Shown in pieces: positions 36,513 through 45,347 of a DNA stretch of 64,000 bases; within the stretch, counting starts at the first letter, position 1; every line of letters starts with the position of its first letter. The notes beneath the pieces were generated by a model, which worked only from the letters and a program-made list of their open reading frames with translations, was not told the origin of the DNA and searched no databases. Origin of the DNA: Vibrio neptunius (GTDB lineage Bacteria > Pseudomonadota > Gammaproteobacteria > Enterobacterales > Vibrionaceae); the NCBI RefSeq assembly GCF_000967495.1, contig NZ_JXXU01000039.1, positions 23,347 to 87,346 of the forward strand, given 5' to 3'. The position numbers and the translations under genes are program-made.

Positions 36513-37906
36513 TAGGCCGCCTCATCCAGTTCTGTGGTTAAAATGACCTCGCCAGTGAAGTGATCATATTGATATTGTGGGACAATCCTCAATGTACATA
36601 CAAAGCTACCAGGTTGATTTTCAGATTCTGAAACGCTGATTTTAGCGAAGCTTAATGGGTATTTAGCGAGCGTTTCTTCGTTCGCATAAGTCACATTACT
36701 AGCAAACTTTTCAATCCATTGGGTTAAAAACAACTCACATTCTGCCGCAGTGTTAAAACTGCCAAGCATCTCGCGGACCTGAACCTTTAAATAGTGGGCA
36801 ATGCGACAAGACATCAGACTAGTCTGAATTTGAGTTAAGATTTTCTCGTTGTCAGAAGAGCCGCTTTGCCAGATTGAGTTGTTTCCATTGAAAAAGTATT
36901 TGTCGCTGAGTGGACTTTTGGTCAAGGGTACAAATCCATTTTGTGCATAAAACGTCGATATCTGCCCAAAAAGGACCACACTGGTCTGAGGTTCGCGCAA
37001 AAATAGGCAGTTATGTTTGTCGATGTTTACAATGGCACCTTGAGATTTGTCATTCCAACGCGATTTGAGAAAACCAAACCAATTTACGCGGTGATATTCG
37101 CGCATGATGGTAGCGGCAAACGCAAAGGTCGCGCTGCCCCAAAGCCCAGTTCCGACTTCGTTGTAGATGAAGCCTGCCTTGGTATTGCTATAGCATTGTC
37201 TCATTCGTATTGAAGGCATAATAAAACCTACAAACCTTGAGCTTGATTTAGTGCGTAAGGACTGCCAAGCGCCGTAGTCTGGGCCGGTGATGATTTTTTC
37301 GATTCTATTGATATCTGAAAGCCAATCAGCTCCGGGATCAACAAAGAATTTCTCATCGGGTGAGAAAAGCATTGGGCAAAGGGTTGATTCGCCGAGTTTA
37401 CTCAATAGCTCGACGGTAAAAAGGTCGTCATAGTCCGCATCGAAGTCCATATCGATAGAGATTGGATGCGTGTACACAATACAACCAAATGGACTACCCC
37501 CCAGCGTATTTAACTCCTTGTTACCTATTTTGTTGAATAGGCTGGAAGCTTTGACATTGTAAGCTTGGTTGATGTCGGTTGACACTTCATCCCAATCCAT
37601 ATCAAGAAGCTTGAGCTTGGTACGCTGCTTATTGATTGGCAAGGTTGCAAGGCCTTGTAATCCCAGCCAGCTACTGTGTAGGTGTTCAAAATCAGGCTCA
37701 TGGAGGATTTTGTCAAGTTGCTTTGACAAAGCTCCATCTAAGAAGGAAATAAGACGTGACACGAAGTTAACGAGTGACGGTTTATTAGCTAATGCGTCAG
37801 GGTTAACTTCAGACAGTAAAAAGAGCGCGTCTCTAAGAAAGTCGCTTTTTTTATTGTCTAAAGAGGCAAGCTTCTGCTGCCAATCTGCGCTGAAATTCAA
37901 TGTCAT
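36512..37906 (-). CDS. Second TssC-family sheath protein (TssC paralogue, ImpD/TssC40-like)
   Basis: 464 residues, clearly homologous to the canonical TssC encoded upstream but divergent. Shared elements are the LHSSWLGLQGLATL helix, LLDMDWDEVSTDI, GGSPFGCIV, the SCRIAHYLKVQVREMLGSF segment and the C-terminal VSESENQPGSFVCTLRI strands. In Agrobacterium two TssC-type proteins (TssC40 and TssC41) are encoded side by side and both are needed; I infer a similar arrangement. It lies 61 bp after tssC, with a strong hairpin between them, and overlaps tssE by 1 bp. Confidence 0.87.
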   Translation of the reverse strand: MTLNFSADWQQKLASLDNKKSDFLRDALFLLSEVNPDALANKPSLVNFVSRLISFLDGALSKQLDKILHEPDFEHLHSSWLGLQGLATLPINKQRTKLKLLDMDWDEVSTDINQAYNVKASSLFNKIGNKELNTLGGSPFGCIVYTHPISIDMDFDADYDDLFTVELLSKLGESTLCPMLFSPDEKFFVDPGADWLSDINRIEKIITGPDYGAWQSLRTKSSSRFVGFIMPSIRMRQCYSNTKAGFIYNEVGTGLWGSATFAFAATIMREYHRVNWFGFLKSRWNDKSQGAIVNIDKHNCLFLREPQTSVVLFGQISTFYAQNGFVPLTKSPLSDKYFFNGNNSIWQSGSSDNEKILTQIQTSLMSCRIAHYLKVQVREMLGSFNTAAECELFLTQWIEKFASNVTYANEETLAKYPLSFAKISVSESENQPGSFVCTLRIVPQYQYDHFTGEVILTTELDEAA

Positions 37907-37937
37907 AATGTCCTTAGATTGTAGACAGGAAGAAAGG

Positions 37938-37959
37938 AAGGCCGGATTGCTCCGGCCTT
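37938..37959 (-). terminator. Intra-operon hairpin between tssC and the tssC paralogue
   Basis: AAGGCCGG (37938-37945), a six-base loop and CCGGCCTT (37952-37959) form a perfect, GC-rich 8-bp stem on the minus strand, followed by CCTTTCTTCC. It lies 8 bp after the tssC stop. It probably terminates a fraction of transcripts or stabilises the hcp-tssB-tssC message, so that structural subunits exceed baseplate proteins. Confidence 0.7.
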
Positions 37960-37967
37960 AAATTTGA

Positions 37968-39446
37968 TTAACCTGGGATCTTAGCAACCATACGTACAGA
38001 GGTTGTTAATTCTTCAAGTTGTAGCCATGGACGTAGATGTGCCACAGCTGAGTAGGAGCCTGGACGACCTGGTTGCTCGACTACTTCAATTCGAGACTCA
38101 CAAAGTGGTGTCTTAGCACGTTGCTCGTTACCAATGGCACCAGCGTTAGTGTATTGGTCGATCCATAACTGAAGTTCACGCTGGATGTCAGGTGCTTCAA
38201 GGTTCGAACCCAGTTTGTCACGCCCCATTACTTTCAAGTAGTGCGCGATGCGGCTACTTGCCATGATGTATGGAAGGCGAGCGGAGATAGCTGCGTTAGC
38301 GGTTGCATCTGGGTCAGTGAACGTTTTTGGTTTTTGAGTCGTTTGACCACCAATAAACACGCCGTAGTTCGAGTTTTTGTAATGAACTAAAGGCAAGAAC
38401 CCAAGGTCACTAAGCTCTTTTTCTCGCTCATCTGTGAGGTTTACTTCTGTTGGACACTGTTGAACTAAGTCGCCAGCTTCCGTTTTGTATGTCAGATTAG
38501 GTAGGTTTTCAACCTTACCACCGTTATCAAGACCACGGATAGAAGTACACCAGCCAGAAGCAGTATACGCCTGAGTCATTTTGAGACCCAGATCATAGGC
38601 TGCATTAGACCACACAAGTTGGTCGTTATTTTCTGGATTTGGATTACCATCCATATCCGTACCAAGCTCTTCATAATCGAATAGCTCAGTTCCAAGGCCT
38701 TTAGCACCATATGGTAGGCGCGCGAGCGTTCGTGGCAGAGTCAGCGTCACATAGCGCGCGTCATCACTTTCACGGAATGCATTCCAAGCGGCATATGCTG
38801 GTGAATCAAAACCAGCTGCTACAGGTTTGCCCTCGTCGAACGTGGTGAAGTCATTAAACTCAAACATTTGTGCATTTGCAGCTGCAACAAATGGAGCATG
38901 ACATGCTGCTGCAACTTCACCCATATAGCGAAGTAGGGCAACATCTTCGTCTTTAGCGCTAAACTCGTAATCACCAATGAATGTTCCATAAGGCTCACCA
39001 CCGGCCGTACCGAATTCACCCTGGTACACAGCGTTAAATAGTGGGCTACGGTCGATTGCTGGAGCATCCTCAAACTGGTCTAGAAGCTCTTCTTGGGAGA
39101 AGTCGACCATTTTGATCTTTAGATCACGTCCTAGTTCGCTCTCTTTAACCAATTTCTGCAGCCCACGCCAAGAGCCCTCGAGTTTTTGAAGCTCTTTTTG
39201 TTGCATGACTTCTGACAGCTGCTTAGAAAGCTTCTTGTCAATTTCAGAAATTGCATTTTCGATTGTTTTAGTAACGTTTTTATCCCACGTTACCGTTCCT
39301 GAAAGCGCTTGTTCCGCAAGAACAGAAAACAACTCTTTTGTTGTATCAGCAGGTGTTTGAGTAGTCGCTTCGATTGCTCGGTCTAGAAAACTCAGCGAAC
39401 CTTCTGCTGCTTCGGTTTGCGTTTGATTTTCAGCTTCTGTACTCAT
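37968..39446 (-). CDS. tssC: TssC (VipB): large T6SS sheath subunit
   Basis: 492 residues of the highly conserved sheath protein. Visible hallmarks are LEGSWRGLQKLV, GEPYGTFIGDYEF, LTLPRTLARLPYG, GWCTSIRGLDNGG, IAHYLKVMGRDKLGS and the closing RPGSYSAVAHLRPW. It polymerises with TssB into the contractile sheath around the Hcp tube. The tssB stop and the tssC start share a TAATG-type overlap. Confidence 0.96.
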   Translation of the reverse strand: MSTEAENQTQTEAAEGSLSFLDRAIEATTQTPADTTKELFSVLAEQALSGTVTWDKNVTKTIENAISEIDKKLSKQLSEVMQQKELQKLEGSWRGLQKLVKESELGRDLKIKMVDFSQEELLDQFEDAPAIDRSPLFNAVYQGEFGTAGGEPYGTFIGDYEFSAKDEDVALLRYMGEVAAACHAPFVAAANAQMFEFNDFTTFDEGKPVAAGFDSPAYAAWNAFRESDDARYVTLTLPRTLARLPYGAKGLGTELFDYEELGTDMDGNPNPENNDQLVWSNAAYDLGLKMTQAYTASGWCTSIRGLDNGGKVENLPNLTYKTEAGDLVQQCPTEVNLTDEREKELSDLGFLPLVHYKNSNYGVFIGGQTTQKPKTFTDPDATANAAISARLPYIMASSRIAHYLKVMGRDKLGSNLEAPDIQRELQLWIDQYTNAGAIGNEQRAKTPLCESRIEVVEQPGRPGSYSAVAHLRPWLQLEELTTSVRMVAKIPG

Positions 39447-39952
39447 TATTCGCCTCCTTCTTCCTTATTGACACCAAGCTCTTCTGACAGTGCGTTGATA
39501 GTATCTGCGCTCTGTAGAACTTCTTTCAGCAGTTTCTCAAGATCACGAGAACGGTCTGCTTTTGAAAGTAGGACTTTGAGTTGGTTACGCGTTTCAACAA
39601 GCTTTTTAAGAGGTTCAACTTGCTCGACGATGGCTTCAGGTTCAAAGTCTTTCATTGAATTGAACGTCAAATTTGCTTCAAACTGACTATCATCGTCTGC
39701 AAGTACGTTATCGACTTTCAAAGACAACTCTGGTCCGACGCGTTTCATCACGGAGTCAAAGTTGTCTTTGTCAACGTTGTAGAATGTACGATCTTCAACG
39801 TCTTCCTTGTCTTGCTTATGACCAGAGTAGTCACCAATCACCCCAACCACAAATGGGAGTTCTTTGGTTTCTACCGCGCCATTAGTTTCCACATCGTAAG
39901 TAATACTTACGCGGTTTTTACTTACACGTTTGTGTTGGGAGTTTAGTGCCAC
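39446..39952 (-). CDS. tssB: TssB (VipA): small T6SS sheath subunit
   Basis: 168 residues. The N-terminal SQHKRVSKNRVSITYDVETNGA, LPFVVGVIGDYSGHK and the C-terminal LEKLLKEVL helix match TssB. It pairs with TssC to build the sheath. It is 19 bp downstream of hcp and overlaps tssC by 1 bp. Confidence 0.95.
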   Translation of the reverse strand: MALNSQHKRVSKNRVSITYDVETNGAVETKELPFVVGVIGDYSGHKQDKEDVEDRTFYNVDKDNFDSVMKRVGPELSLKVDNVLADDDSQFEANLTFNSMKDFEPEAIVEQVEPLKKLVETRNQLKVLLSKADRSRDLEKLLKEVLQSADTINALSEELGVNKEEGGE

Positions 39953-39971
39953 AATGGTTCTCCTTGGCTAA

Positions 39972-40493
39972 TTATTTAGCTGTCGATGTCACTTTTGCAG
40001 TTGTTGCGTCGAACCCTACTTCTGGGCCTTTCTCGATCTTACCGCCTTCACCCTCGATGTAGTAAGCTTTCGAGATTTCAGTGTAAGTTAGAGAGAATGA
40101 TTCGTTTGGAAGAGTACCGTCAGAACCAGCCATGTTGTAGCTAGACATACGAGCCGCTTTTAGAGTAACGATTAGGTAAGGATCTGCACCTGAACCTTCA
40201 CGGTTTGGTTTAGTCATTACAATCTCAACAGTTTTACCCTCGCCGCCCGGAGCGTACAAGAAGGTCGTTAGGTAAGGGGTTGCACCGTCACACCCACGCG
40301 TAATATTGATTTCACCTAGCGCAACCATACCTTGGTCAGCGTTGTTTGCGTTACCTACATCAATACCTACACCACGAACTGCGTTCCAAGTTACGGTGTC
40401 AATAGCAAAGAAGCCATCTTTACCACCGATCTTTTCTACAGTTGCTGCACCTTTAGGTGTAGTGCCATCAATTCTCATGAAAATAGAAGCCAT
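39972..40493 (-). CDS. hcp: Hcp: T6SS inner-tube protein
   Basis: 173 residues of the Hcp family: MASIFMRIDG start, then a series of beta strands with FSLTYTEISKAYYIEG near the C-terminus. Hcp hexamers stack into the expelled tube and can carry small effectors in their lumen. No C-terminal extension is fused. It lies between tssA (34 bp upstream) and tssB, which places it early in the operon. Confidence 0.93.
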   Translation of the reverse strand: MASIFMRIDGTTPKGAATVEKIGGKDGFFAIDTVTWNAVRGVGIDVGNANNADQGMVALGEINITRGCDGATPYLTTFLYAPGGEGKTVEIVMTKPNREGSGADPYLIVTLKAARMSSYNMAGSDGTLPNESFSLTYTEISKAYYIEGEGGKIEKGPEVGFDATTAKVTSTAK

Positions 40494-40527
40494 GTTGATC
40501 TCCTTCGCTAATTAGCATTTAGTGTTT

Positions 40528-41904
40528 TTACCACTCGAAGCTACTAATACCACTTTCAGGTTGAGTAGTGTTCGCTTGAGTTTGAGTAGTTTGTTCGCTC
40601 GTTGTGACTGGCTCTGAAGGAGCTGAAGTCTGCGGAGACGGAACATGAGCACCTGTCTGTGATAGCCCAGGTACGGATGAAACTGTTTGTGTTGAAGTGG
40701 CTGGTTTGTTACTTAGATCTGCTTGCGCTAAGTTATCCATGCCAGAAACTTGATTAATATGAGTGATGACGCCGGAGTTACCGCCTGTCATCTCATTCAG
40801 TAGTTCAGGCAAGCTCATATAGCCCCATCGAATTGCCCTCTCAAGCAAAAATGGAATAGGACTATGAGGTTCTGTTTTTTGAAAAAATTCAGAGATCTTA
40901 CGCAGCTCGTGGAAAGCTTGATCTCGATGAGTGACTACCGAGCTTACAGACTGAGGTTGACTTGGACTTTGAGCCACAGGCTGTGGGGCAACCAGACCTG
41001 AATGTTCGACACCTGTTTGTGGTGTTTCGTTAGCAGGAGCGGGTTGTGATTCTTGACTAGCCGCTGGTGTCGGTTCATCGACAATAGGCTTGAACTCATC
41101 ATCTAGCGGCCATCGGGCAAACTTGTCGCCGACTAAAAACTGTATCGCATTGATTAGGTCGGCAATGTTAGCTTTGACAAATTTGAAGCTTACTTGAGCA
41201 ACCCCTAGCGTTTGACATTCTTTTGCAATCAGTTTTTCTGCCGCATCAAAATTTTGATAGCTTTCTGACAGGCCATTTAGTGTACTTAGCACATCGTTAG
41301 AGAAAAGGGTTTGTGCTCTATCTTTTAGCTCTGCAATCTTTCCTGCTCTTTCTGCACGTAGGAAATCACCAAAAGAGAGTTCATCAATAAGACTGATCAT
41401 TTGCAATGGCATGTAAAGTGCTGTCGAATCTTGGCTTTCACCAACAAGCTGAAGAAGCGGTTTTGTTCGAAACTCAACGAGTTCTTTAGCCTGACCTGAT
41501 TCGTCACTACTTTTTAACTTCTCAATTGGAGGATGAGGGTTTAGCGTTGGCCAAAACGATTCAACAAACCCGACTAGTGCTTTCGTTGAGCTAGCGAGGT
41601 TGTCATAAGGTGCAGGAGTAAAAAGCTGGCTAGCAATATACCAACCTAAAAACTCAATATCTTTAGTTTGCGTAGTCAGAGCGTCAAACGTCGATGTACG
41701 CAACAGGTCCCAGTTGCTCTGATTCGCTTCGATAAGCGCTTCATCACTTGAAGCGTCTGGGGTTTCAATTAACTGGCGGAATGACGATTGTGCAGTGTTG
41801 TAGTGGTTTCTCAACGTACGGTAGGCACTACGATCTAGCTTCAGGTATGTTCCTGACGGTTGTTCTTCAGATATAGGTTTCAATAGTGCTTCAATATCAA
41901 CCAT
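40528..41904 (-). CDS. tssA: TssA: T6SS cap/chaperone protein
   Basis: 458 residues. An ImpA_N domain lies at about 10-135 (LLKPISEEQPSGTYLKLD, VGFVESFWPTLNP), followed by a central region, a Pro/Gln/Ser-rich linker (about 275-325) and a C-terminal segment with FFQKTEPHSPIPFLLERAIRWG, typical of TssA proteins. A further low-complexity Thr/Ser/Gln tail closes the protein. TssA binds the baseplate and the growing sheath tip. It is the first gene after a 396-bp non-coding gap and probably heads the main operon. Confidence 0.92.
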   Translation of the reverse strand: MVDIEALLKPISEEQPSGTYLKLDRSAYRTLRNHYNTAQSSFRQLIETPDASSDEALIEANQSNWDLLRTSTFDALTTQTKDIEFLGWYIASQLFTPAPYDNLASSTKALVGFVESFWPTLNPHPPIEKLKSSDESGQAKELVEFRTKPLLQLVGESQDSTALYMPLQMISLIDELSFGDFLRAERAGKIAELKDRAQTLFSNDVLSTLNGLSESYQNFDAAEKLIAKECQTLGVAQVSFKFVKANIADLINAIQFLVGDKFARWPLDDEFKPIVDEPTPAASQESQPAPANETPQTGVEHSGLVAPQPVAQSPSQPQSVSSVVTHRDQAFHELRKISEFFQKTEPHSPIPFLLERAIRWGYMSLPELLNEMTGGNSGVITHINQVSGMDNLAQADLSNKPATSTQTVSSVPGLSQTGAHVPSPQTSAPSEPVTTSEQTTQTQANTTQPESGISSFEW

Positions 41905-42300
41905 ACAGCGTCCGTTATTAGTAGTTCACAAGAAAGTTTATAAAATGTGTGCTTACTTATTATTAGTTAATAAAACCGTATTTCCCATAGTCTAGGCTTA
42001 TTTTTGAAAAAGGCTCGTCCAATTTTATTATTTACCTTGAAAAGTGATCCCCTTCTAGAAAATTGGCCGGATGACGTATATTTTTTATCAATACCTTGTT
42101 TTTTATATGGTTTGCAAAAACCAAAAGTGTCTATTTTTTGTACTCTTAAGGCGGTTTGTCGAAGTTTATTGTCTTTAAGGGGTGTCGTTCTGTAAATGCA
42201 GCGTTGTGATTTTCTGGCAAAATTAGGTGTTTACACTGGTCAATGATAGTCACAAAGTTCGAAAAGGCTGTCGTTTTGTAACAAGCAGCTAGAATTGATT
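41905..42300. other. AT-rich 396-bp gap splitting the T6SS cluster
   Basis: This gap lies between the PAAR gene's end and the tssA start, both on the minus strand, so it should contain the promoter of the tssA-to-kinase operon. It is markedly AT-rich. A 63-codon plus-strand frame at 42004-42195 lacks a good ribosome-binding site and looks like chance. I found no sigma-54 type TGGCAC-N5-TTGC promoter and no clear terminator for the PAAR gene. Confidence 0.55.
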
Positions 42301-42603
42301 CTATCCACCGATTAAAACGGTAGGCATACCTAATACGATACTTCCGCCGTGTGAGGTCGTGTCTCCCATTCGTGCTGCAGGCTTGCTGTTTATCATAACG
42401 GTAGCACTTCCTTTGATAATGGAATCAGGAGGGCCAACACAAACACATATATCTCCCAGTGTGGCTGCAGGCAGGCTCCCGACCAAAACTGTTGGAGCTC
42501 CTGGCCCTGTGATAGGCCCACCAACATGGGGTATTGGTGGAACCGCTGGAGTTTGCATCGGGCAGACATGCATATCTGTCAATCTTGCTGCGGGTAGTGT
42601 CAT
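42301..42603 (-). CDS. PAAR-domain T6SS spike-tip protein
   Basis: 100 residues consisting of one PAAR domain: AARLTDMHVCPMQTP, GAPTVLVGSLPAATLGDICVC, INSKPAARMGDTTSHGG and GMPTVLIGG. The conserved Cys/His residues (CP, C.C, H) should bind the zinc that stabilises the cone. PAAR proteins sharpen the VgrG spike and attach effectors. No effector domain is fused. The start overlaps the upstream conserved gene's end by 4 bp. Confidence 0.93.
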   Translation of the reverse strand: MTLPAARLTDMHVCPMQTPAVPPIPHVGGPITGPGAPTVLVGSLPAATLGDICVCVGPPDSIIKGSATVMINSKPAARMGDTTSHGGSIVLGMPTVLIGG

Positions 42604-43169
42604 TGAATACCTCCGTTGCCTCCTGAAGCAATGTCGAGAGCAGTTTGAACTGCCTTTTCGTAATATTGCTCGGATTTATCCCATTGTGGTAACGAAGCCG
42701 CGTGATTAATGGCACCGCTGACAGCTTTCGCGTAAAGAAAAGGGTCTGGTAACACAACTGGTAGATCTGGCGCAACTATGCTTCCAGAACCGTTCCAAAA
42801 CACCGCTTGGGTTAGCCATGATGGCCCACAGTTAAGTTCAAGGCGATTCGCCAATAGCTCTGCTCGTCTGCGAAGTTCCTCCGACGGTGACTGAGCCCAT
42901 TGTTTAACCGTGTCAAGAGACATCTTTTGTGTGTCATTCCAAATATCATTTCTTGATGATACACAGCACAATGCCCACCAGATACTCTCGCGAACGGGTA
43001 GAGCATGAGCCAGAAATTGCACTAGGTCGTTGTACAACTTTGCTTGCTGAAGCTTGCTTATGACTTGGTCGATGGGTAACTCATCGCCAATAATTTGCAT
43101 GGCTTCGTCTGACGCTTGAAATCTTGGTAATATTTGAGCACTGCTCTGGTAAGGGATTTTTTTATACAT
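42600..43169 (-). CDS. T6SS-associated conserved protein of unknown function (between vgrG and PAAR)
   Basis: 189 residues, no signal peptide and largely helical. Notable segments are LVQFLAHALPVRESIWWALCC, ELRRRAELLANRL and GPSWLTQAVFWNGSGSI. It may belong to DUF6931, a family I recall beside vgrG/PAAR genes, but this was not searched. Its place between vgrG and PAAR (4 bp after vgrG, overlapping PAAR by 4 bp) suggests a role in loading the spike or an effector, similar to an adaptor. I cannot assign activity. Confidence 0.6.
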   Translation of the reverse strand: MYKKIPYQSSAQILPRFQASDEAMQIIGDELPIDQVISKLQQAKLYNDLVQFLAHALPVRESIWWALCCVSSRNDIWNDTQKMSLDTVKQWAQSPSEELRRRAELLANRLELNCGPSWLTQAVFWNGSGSIVAPDLPVVLPDPFLYAKAVSGAINHAASLPQWDKSEQYYEKAVQTALDIASGGNGGIQ

Positions 43170-43173
43170 AGAT

Positions 43174-45156
43174 TTAATTAACCTTCACAATAGCGCCTTT
43201 GAGTTCACCTAATACACCACCGTCGAATGTGCCTTTAAGCCCCGACTTAAATTCGGCACTGAGAGAACCTTCAGCACTGAGAGTAGTGCTGGCTTTGATT
43301 TCAATGCTCAGTCCTTTAATACTGTTTGAACTTGTGGCTTCAAGTGCTGTTGTTGTTCCTGAAACTTTATTCGCAGAGGTGGCTTTGCTGGTAACATTCG
43401 TTCCCTCTAGGTTTAGCGCACTGCTTGCTTTTACATCAATATTAGTGGCCTCGATAGATATTGAGGATGAGGAAATAGAAATCTTACTTGAGCCAACTTT
43501 GAGATCGATGGAGTCATCTGCTTCCAGCGTAATTGATTTCGCAGAGCCGCTCATCGCCTTAGTGACATTCAGTGTATAATTGTCTTCAGTGGCAATAGTC
43601 ATGGCTTTGGTGACTGATTGACTGAGTTCACCTTTGACGGTTTCAGTATGGTTGTTTTCGACTTCTTGTGTGATGTCTTTTGCGGCGTGAAGATAAACCA
43701 GTTCATTGTCTTTTTTGTCGTCAAAGTAGAGCTCGTTTGTTTGGCCTGTCAGTTTCGTCTTAATCCCAGTTTTAGTGGTATTCGCTTCTTTATAGGGCGG
43801 TGCGTTTTTACTGTTATACACACTGCCCGTAATGATTGGCTGATCAGGATCGCCGTCAATAAAGGAAACCAGTACTTCCTGACCTACTCGCGGAATAAAC
43901 TGCGTCCCATAGCCGCTACCTGCCATCATTTGAGCGACGCGCACGTAACAACTGGTTTTATCGCCGCTGGCTTCAGTATCCCAATGAAATTGAATACGGA
44001 CTCTGCCTTGATCATCTTGGTTGATTTCACCTGCTGTTGAGCCTGCAACTGTAGCACTTTGCAACCCATTCACTACTTGTTTTGAACGCGGCGTTGGGTA
44101 TGTTGGTGTTGCTTTGGGTATTAGTTTTATTTCTGTAGCACATCGAACATCATCGGAATAATGCGTTGATGTGCTGACTACGGAAAAATCACCAAGTTGT
44201 GATTTGTCGAGGTGGCTTGACAGAGAAAACCAAGTGGCGACCTCGAACATATCATGTTCGGCCTGAGCAATAACAGATTGATAATCCTGCTCTATTTGCT
44301 CAATCCGTCTTTTTGCCAAGTTGCTAGATAAGTCGGTCATATCTCCACTTATGCCTAAATCAGGATAGTGGACAGATGCCAGCTTCGTATTATTTGCGAT
44401 TGTATTGCTGCTGGTTTTTGCTTTGCTGGTGACTAATTTAGACTGTGAGTAGTCGTATGCCGTTAGTTCTACACTAGCACCGTGAAAAGACATAACTGGT
44501 GACCAGGTTTTAATCAGAGGCAAGCTTCCTGAAGGGGTTTCCTGCATATCAAATTTTGCTACATCAGCCTTGTCGAAAGGTGATTGTGCATCTTGGATGA
44601 CCATAGTGTGATCACCGGATTCATGTGTGAAATAGTAATGTAGGCCTTCTTCTGCGAGCAAACGTGTTACAAAATCGAAGTCCGACTCGTTGTATTGAAG
44701 GCAATATTCTCTTTTTGTTGAAGGTAAACTAGAGAGCTTGTATTTACCTTTAAAACCCGCGTTATCGAAGATATCGCTGATGATGTCTTTCGTCGTTTGA
44801 GTTTGATAAACACGGAAAGAATGTGTGTGGGTGAGAAGCCAGAACCATGGTCGAAGCGTGATTCGGTACTGCATGAATTGCAGATTAGCGTCCAGCCCCA
44901 TTTGTTCGATGCGAGCAATAACTCCATTAAAAGAGCGTTGCAACTTGTTGCTGCCAGACTCATTGGAATATCGATTTATCGTCAACAGCTGACCAAGTTG
45001 GTCTTTAACACTGAAACTAGAGGAGACGAGTACGGCGGTAATCTCAAAAGGAGTGGACAAAGCCTGAGTTACAGTAAATTCGCTAACTGTATGCTCTTGA
45101 TTCTTATAGTCCTTTGCCGAAATTAAGTTAGCCGACGCTGAATACTTATCAGCCAT
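43174..45156 (-). CDS. vgrG: VgrG (TssI): T6SS spike protein
   Basis: 660 residues. The N-terminal gp27-like part (QALSTPFEITAVLVS, YNESDFDFVTRLLAEEGLHYYF) is followed by the gp5 OB-fold with QDDQGRVRIQFHWD, RVAQMMAGSGYGTQFIPRVGQEVLVSFIDGDPDQPIITGSVYN, and then a beta-helical needle rich in repeated Ser/Thr/Ala/Lys segments (about residues 490-655). The protein ends with the needle, so no enzymatic effector domain is fused. The ATG follows AAGGA. It leads the vgrG-unknown-PAAR unit. Confidence 0.95.
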   Translation of the reverse strand: MADKYSASANLISAKDYKNQEHTVSEFTVTQALSTPFEITAVLVSSSFSVKDQLGQLLTINRYSNESGSNKLQRSFNGVIARIEQMGLDANLQFMQYRITLRPWFWLLTHTHSFRVYQTQTTKDIISDIFDNAGFKGKYKLSSLPSTKREYCLQYNESDFDFVTRLLAEEGLHYYFTHESGDHTMVIQDAQSPFDKADVAKFDMQETPSGSLPLIKTWSPVMSFHGASVELTAYDYSQSKLVTSKAKTSSNTIANNTKLASVHYPDLGISGDMTDLSSNLAKRRIEQIEQDYQSVIAQAEHDMFEVATWFSLSSHLDKSQLGDFSVVSTSTHYSDDVRCATEIKLIPKATPTYPTPRSKQVVNGLQSATVAGSTAGEINQDDQGRVRIQFHWDTEASGDKTSCYVRVAQMMAGSGYGTQFIPRVGQEVLVSFIDGDPDQPIITGSVYNSKNAPPYKEANTTKTGIKTKLTGQTNELYFDDKKDNELVYLHAAKDITQEVENNHTETVKGELSQSVTKAMTIATEDNYTLNVTKAMSGSAKSITLEADDSIDLKVGSSKISISSSSISIEATNIDVKASSALNLEGTNVTSKATSANKVSGTTTALEATSSNSIKGLSIEIKASTTLSAEGSLSAEFKSGLKGTFDGGVLGELKGAIVKVN

Positions 45157-45347
45157 ATAATATCCTTGAAATAATTAGTCTGATCGAAAAAGACCTTAAA
45201 AATTATACTGATACGCTAGGTATAATTTGTTGGATTTATAAAAAGTAGCAGTAAACTTATCGTAAATAAATCTTACCACTGATTATTCGGGCTGTTTAGC
45301 CCCATAATAACTGAATGTGTGAGCCGCTCTCAGAATCCAACATTCTT

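Noticed and set aside
42004..42195. 63-codon plus-strand frame in the gap before tssA
   Set aside because: No Shine-Dalgarno sequence, opposite to all neighbouring genes, and composition typical of random AT-rich sequence.
45286..45305. GGGCT-GTTT-AGCCC hairpin between the lipoprotein and vgrG
   Set aside because: A 5-bp stem with no T-run after it on the minus strand; too weak to call a terminator.
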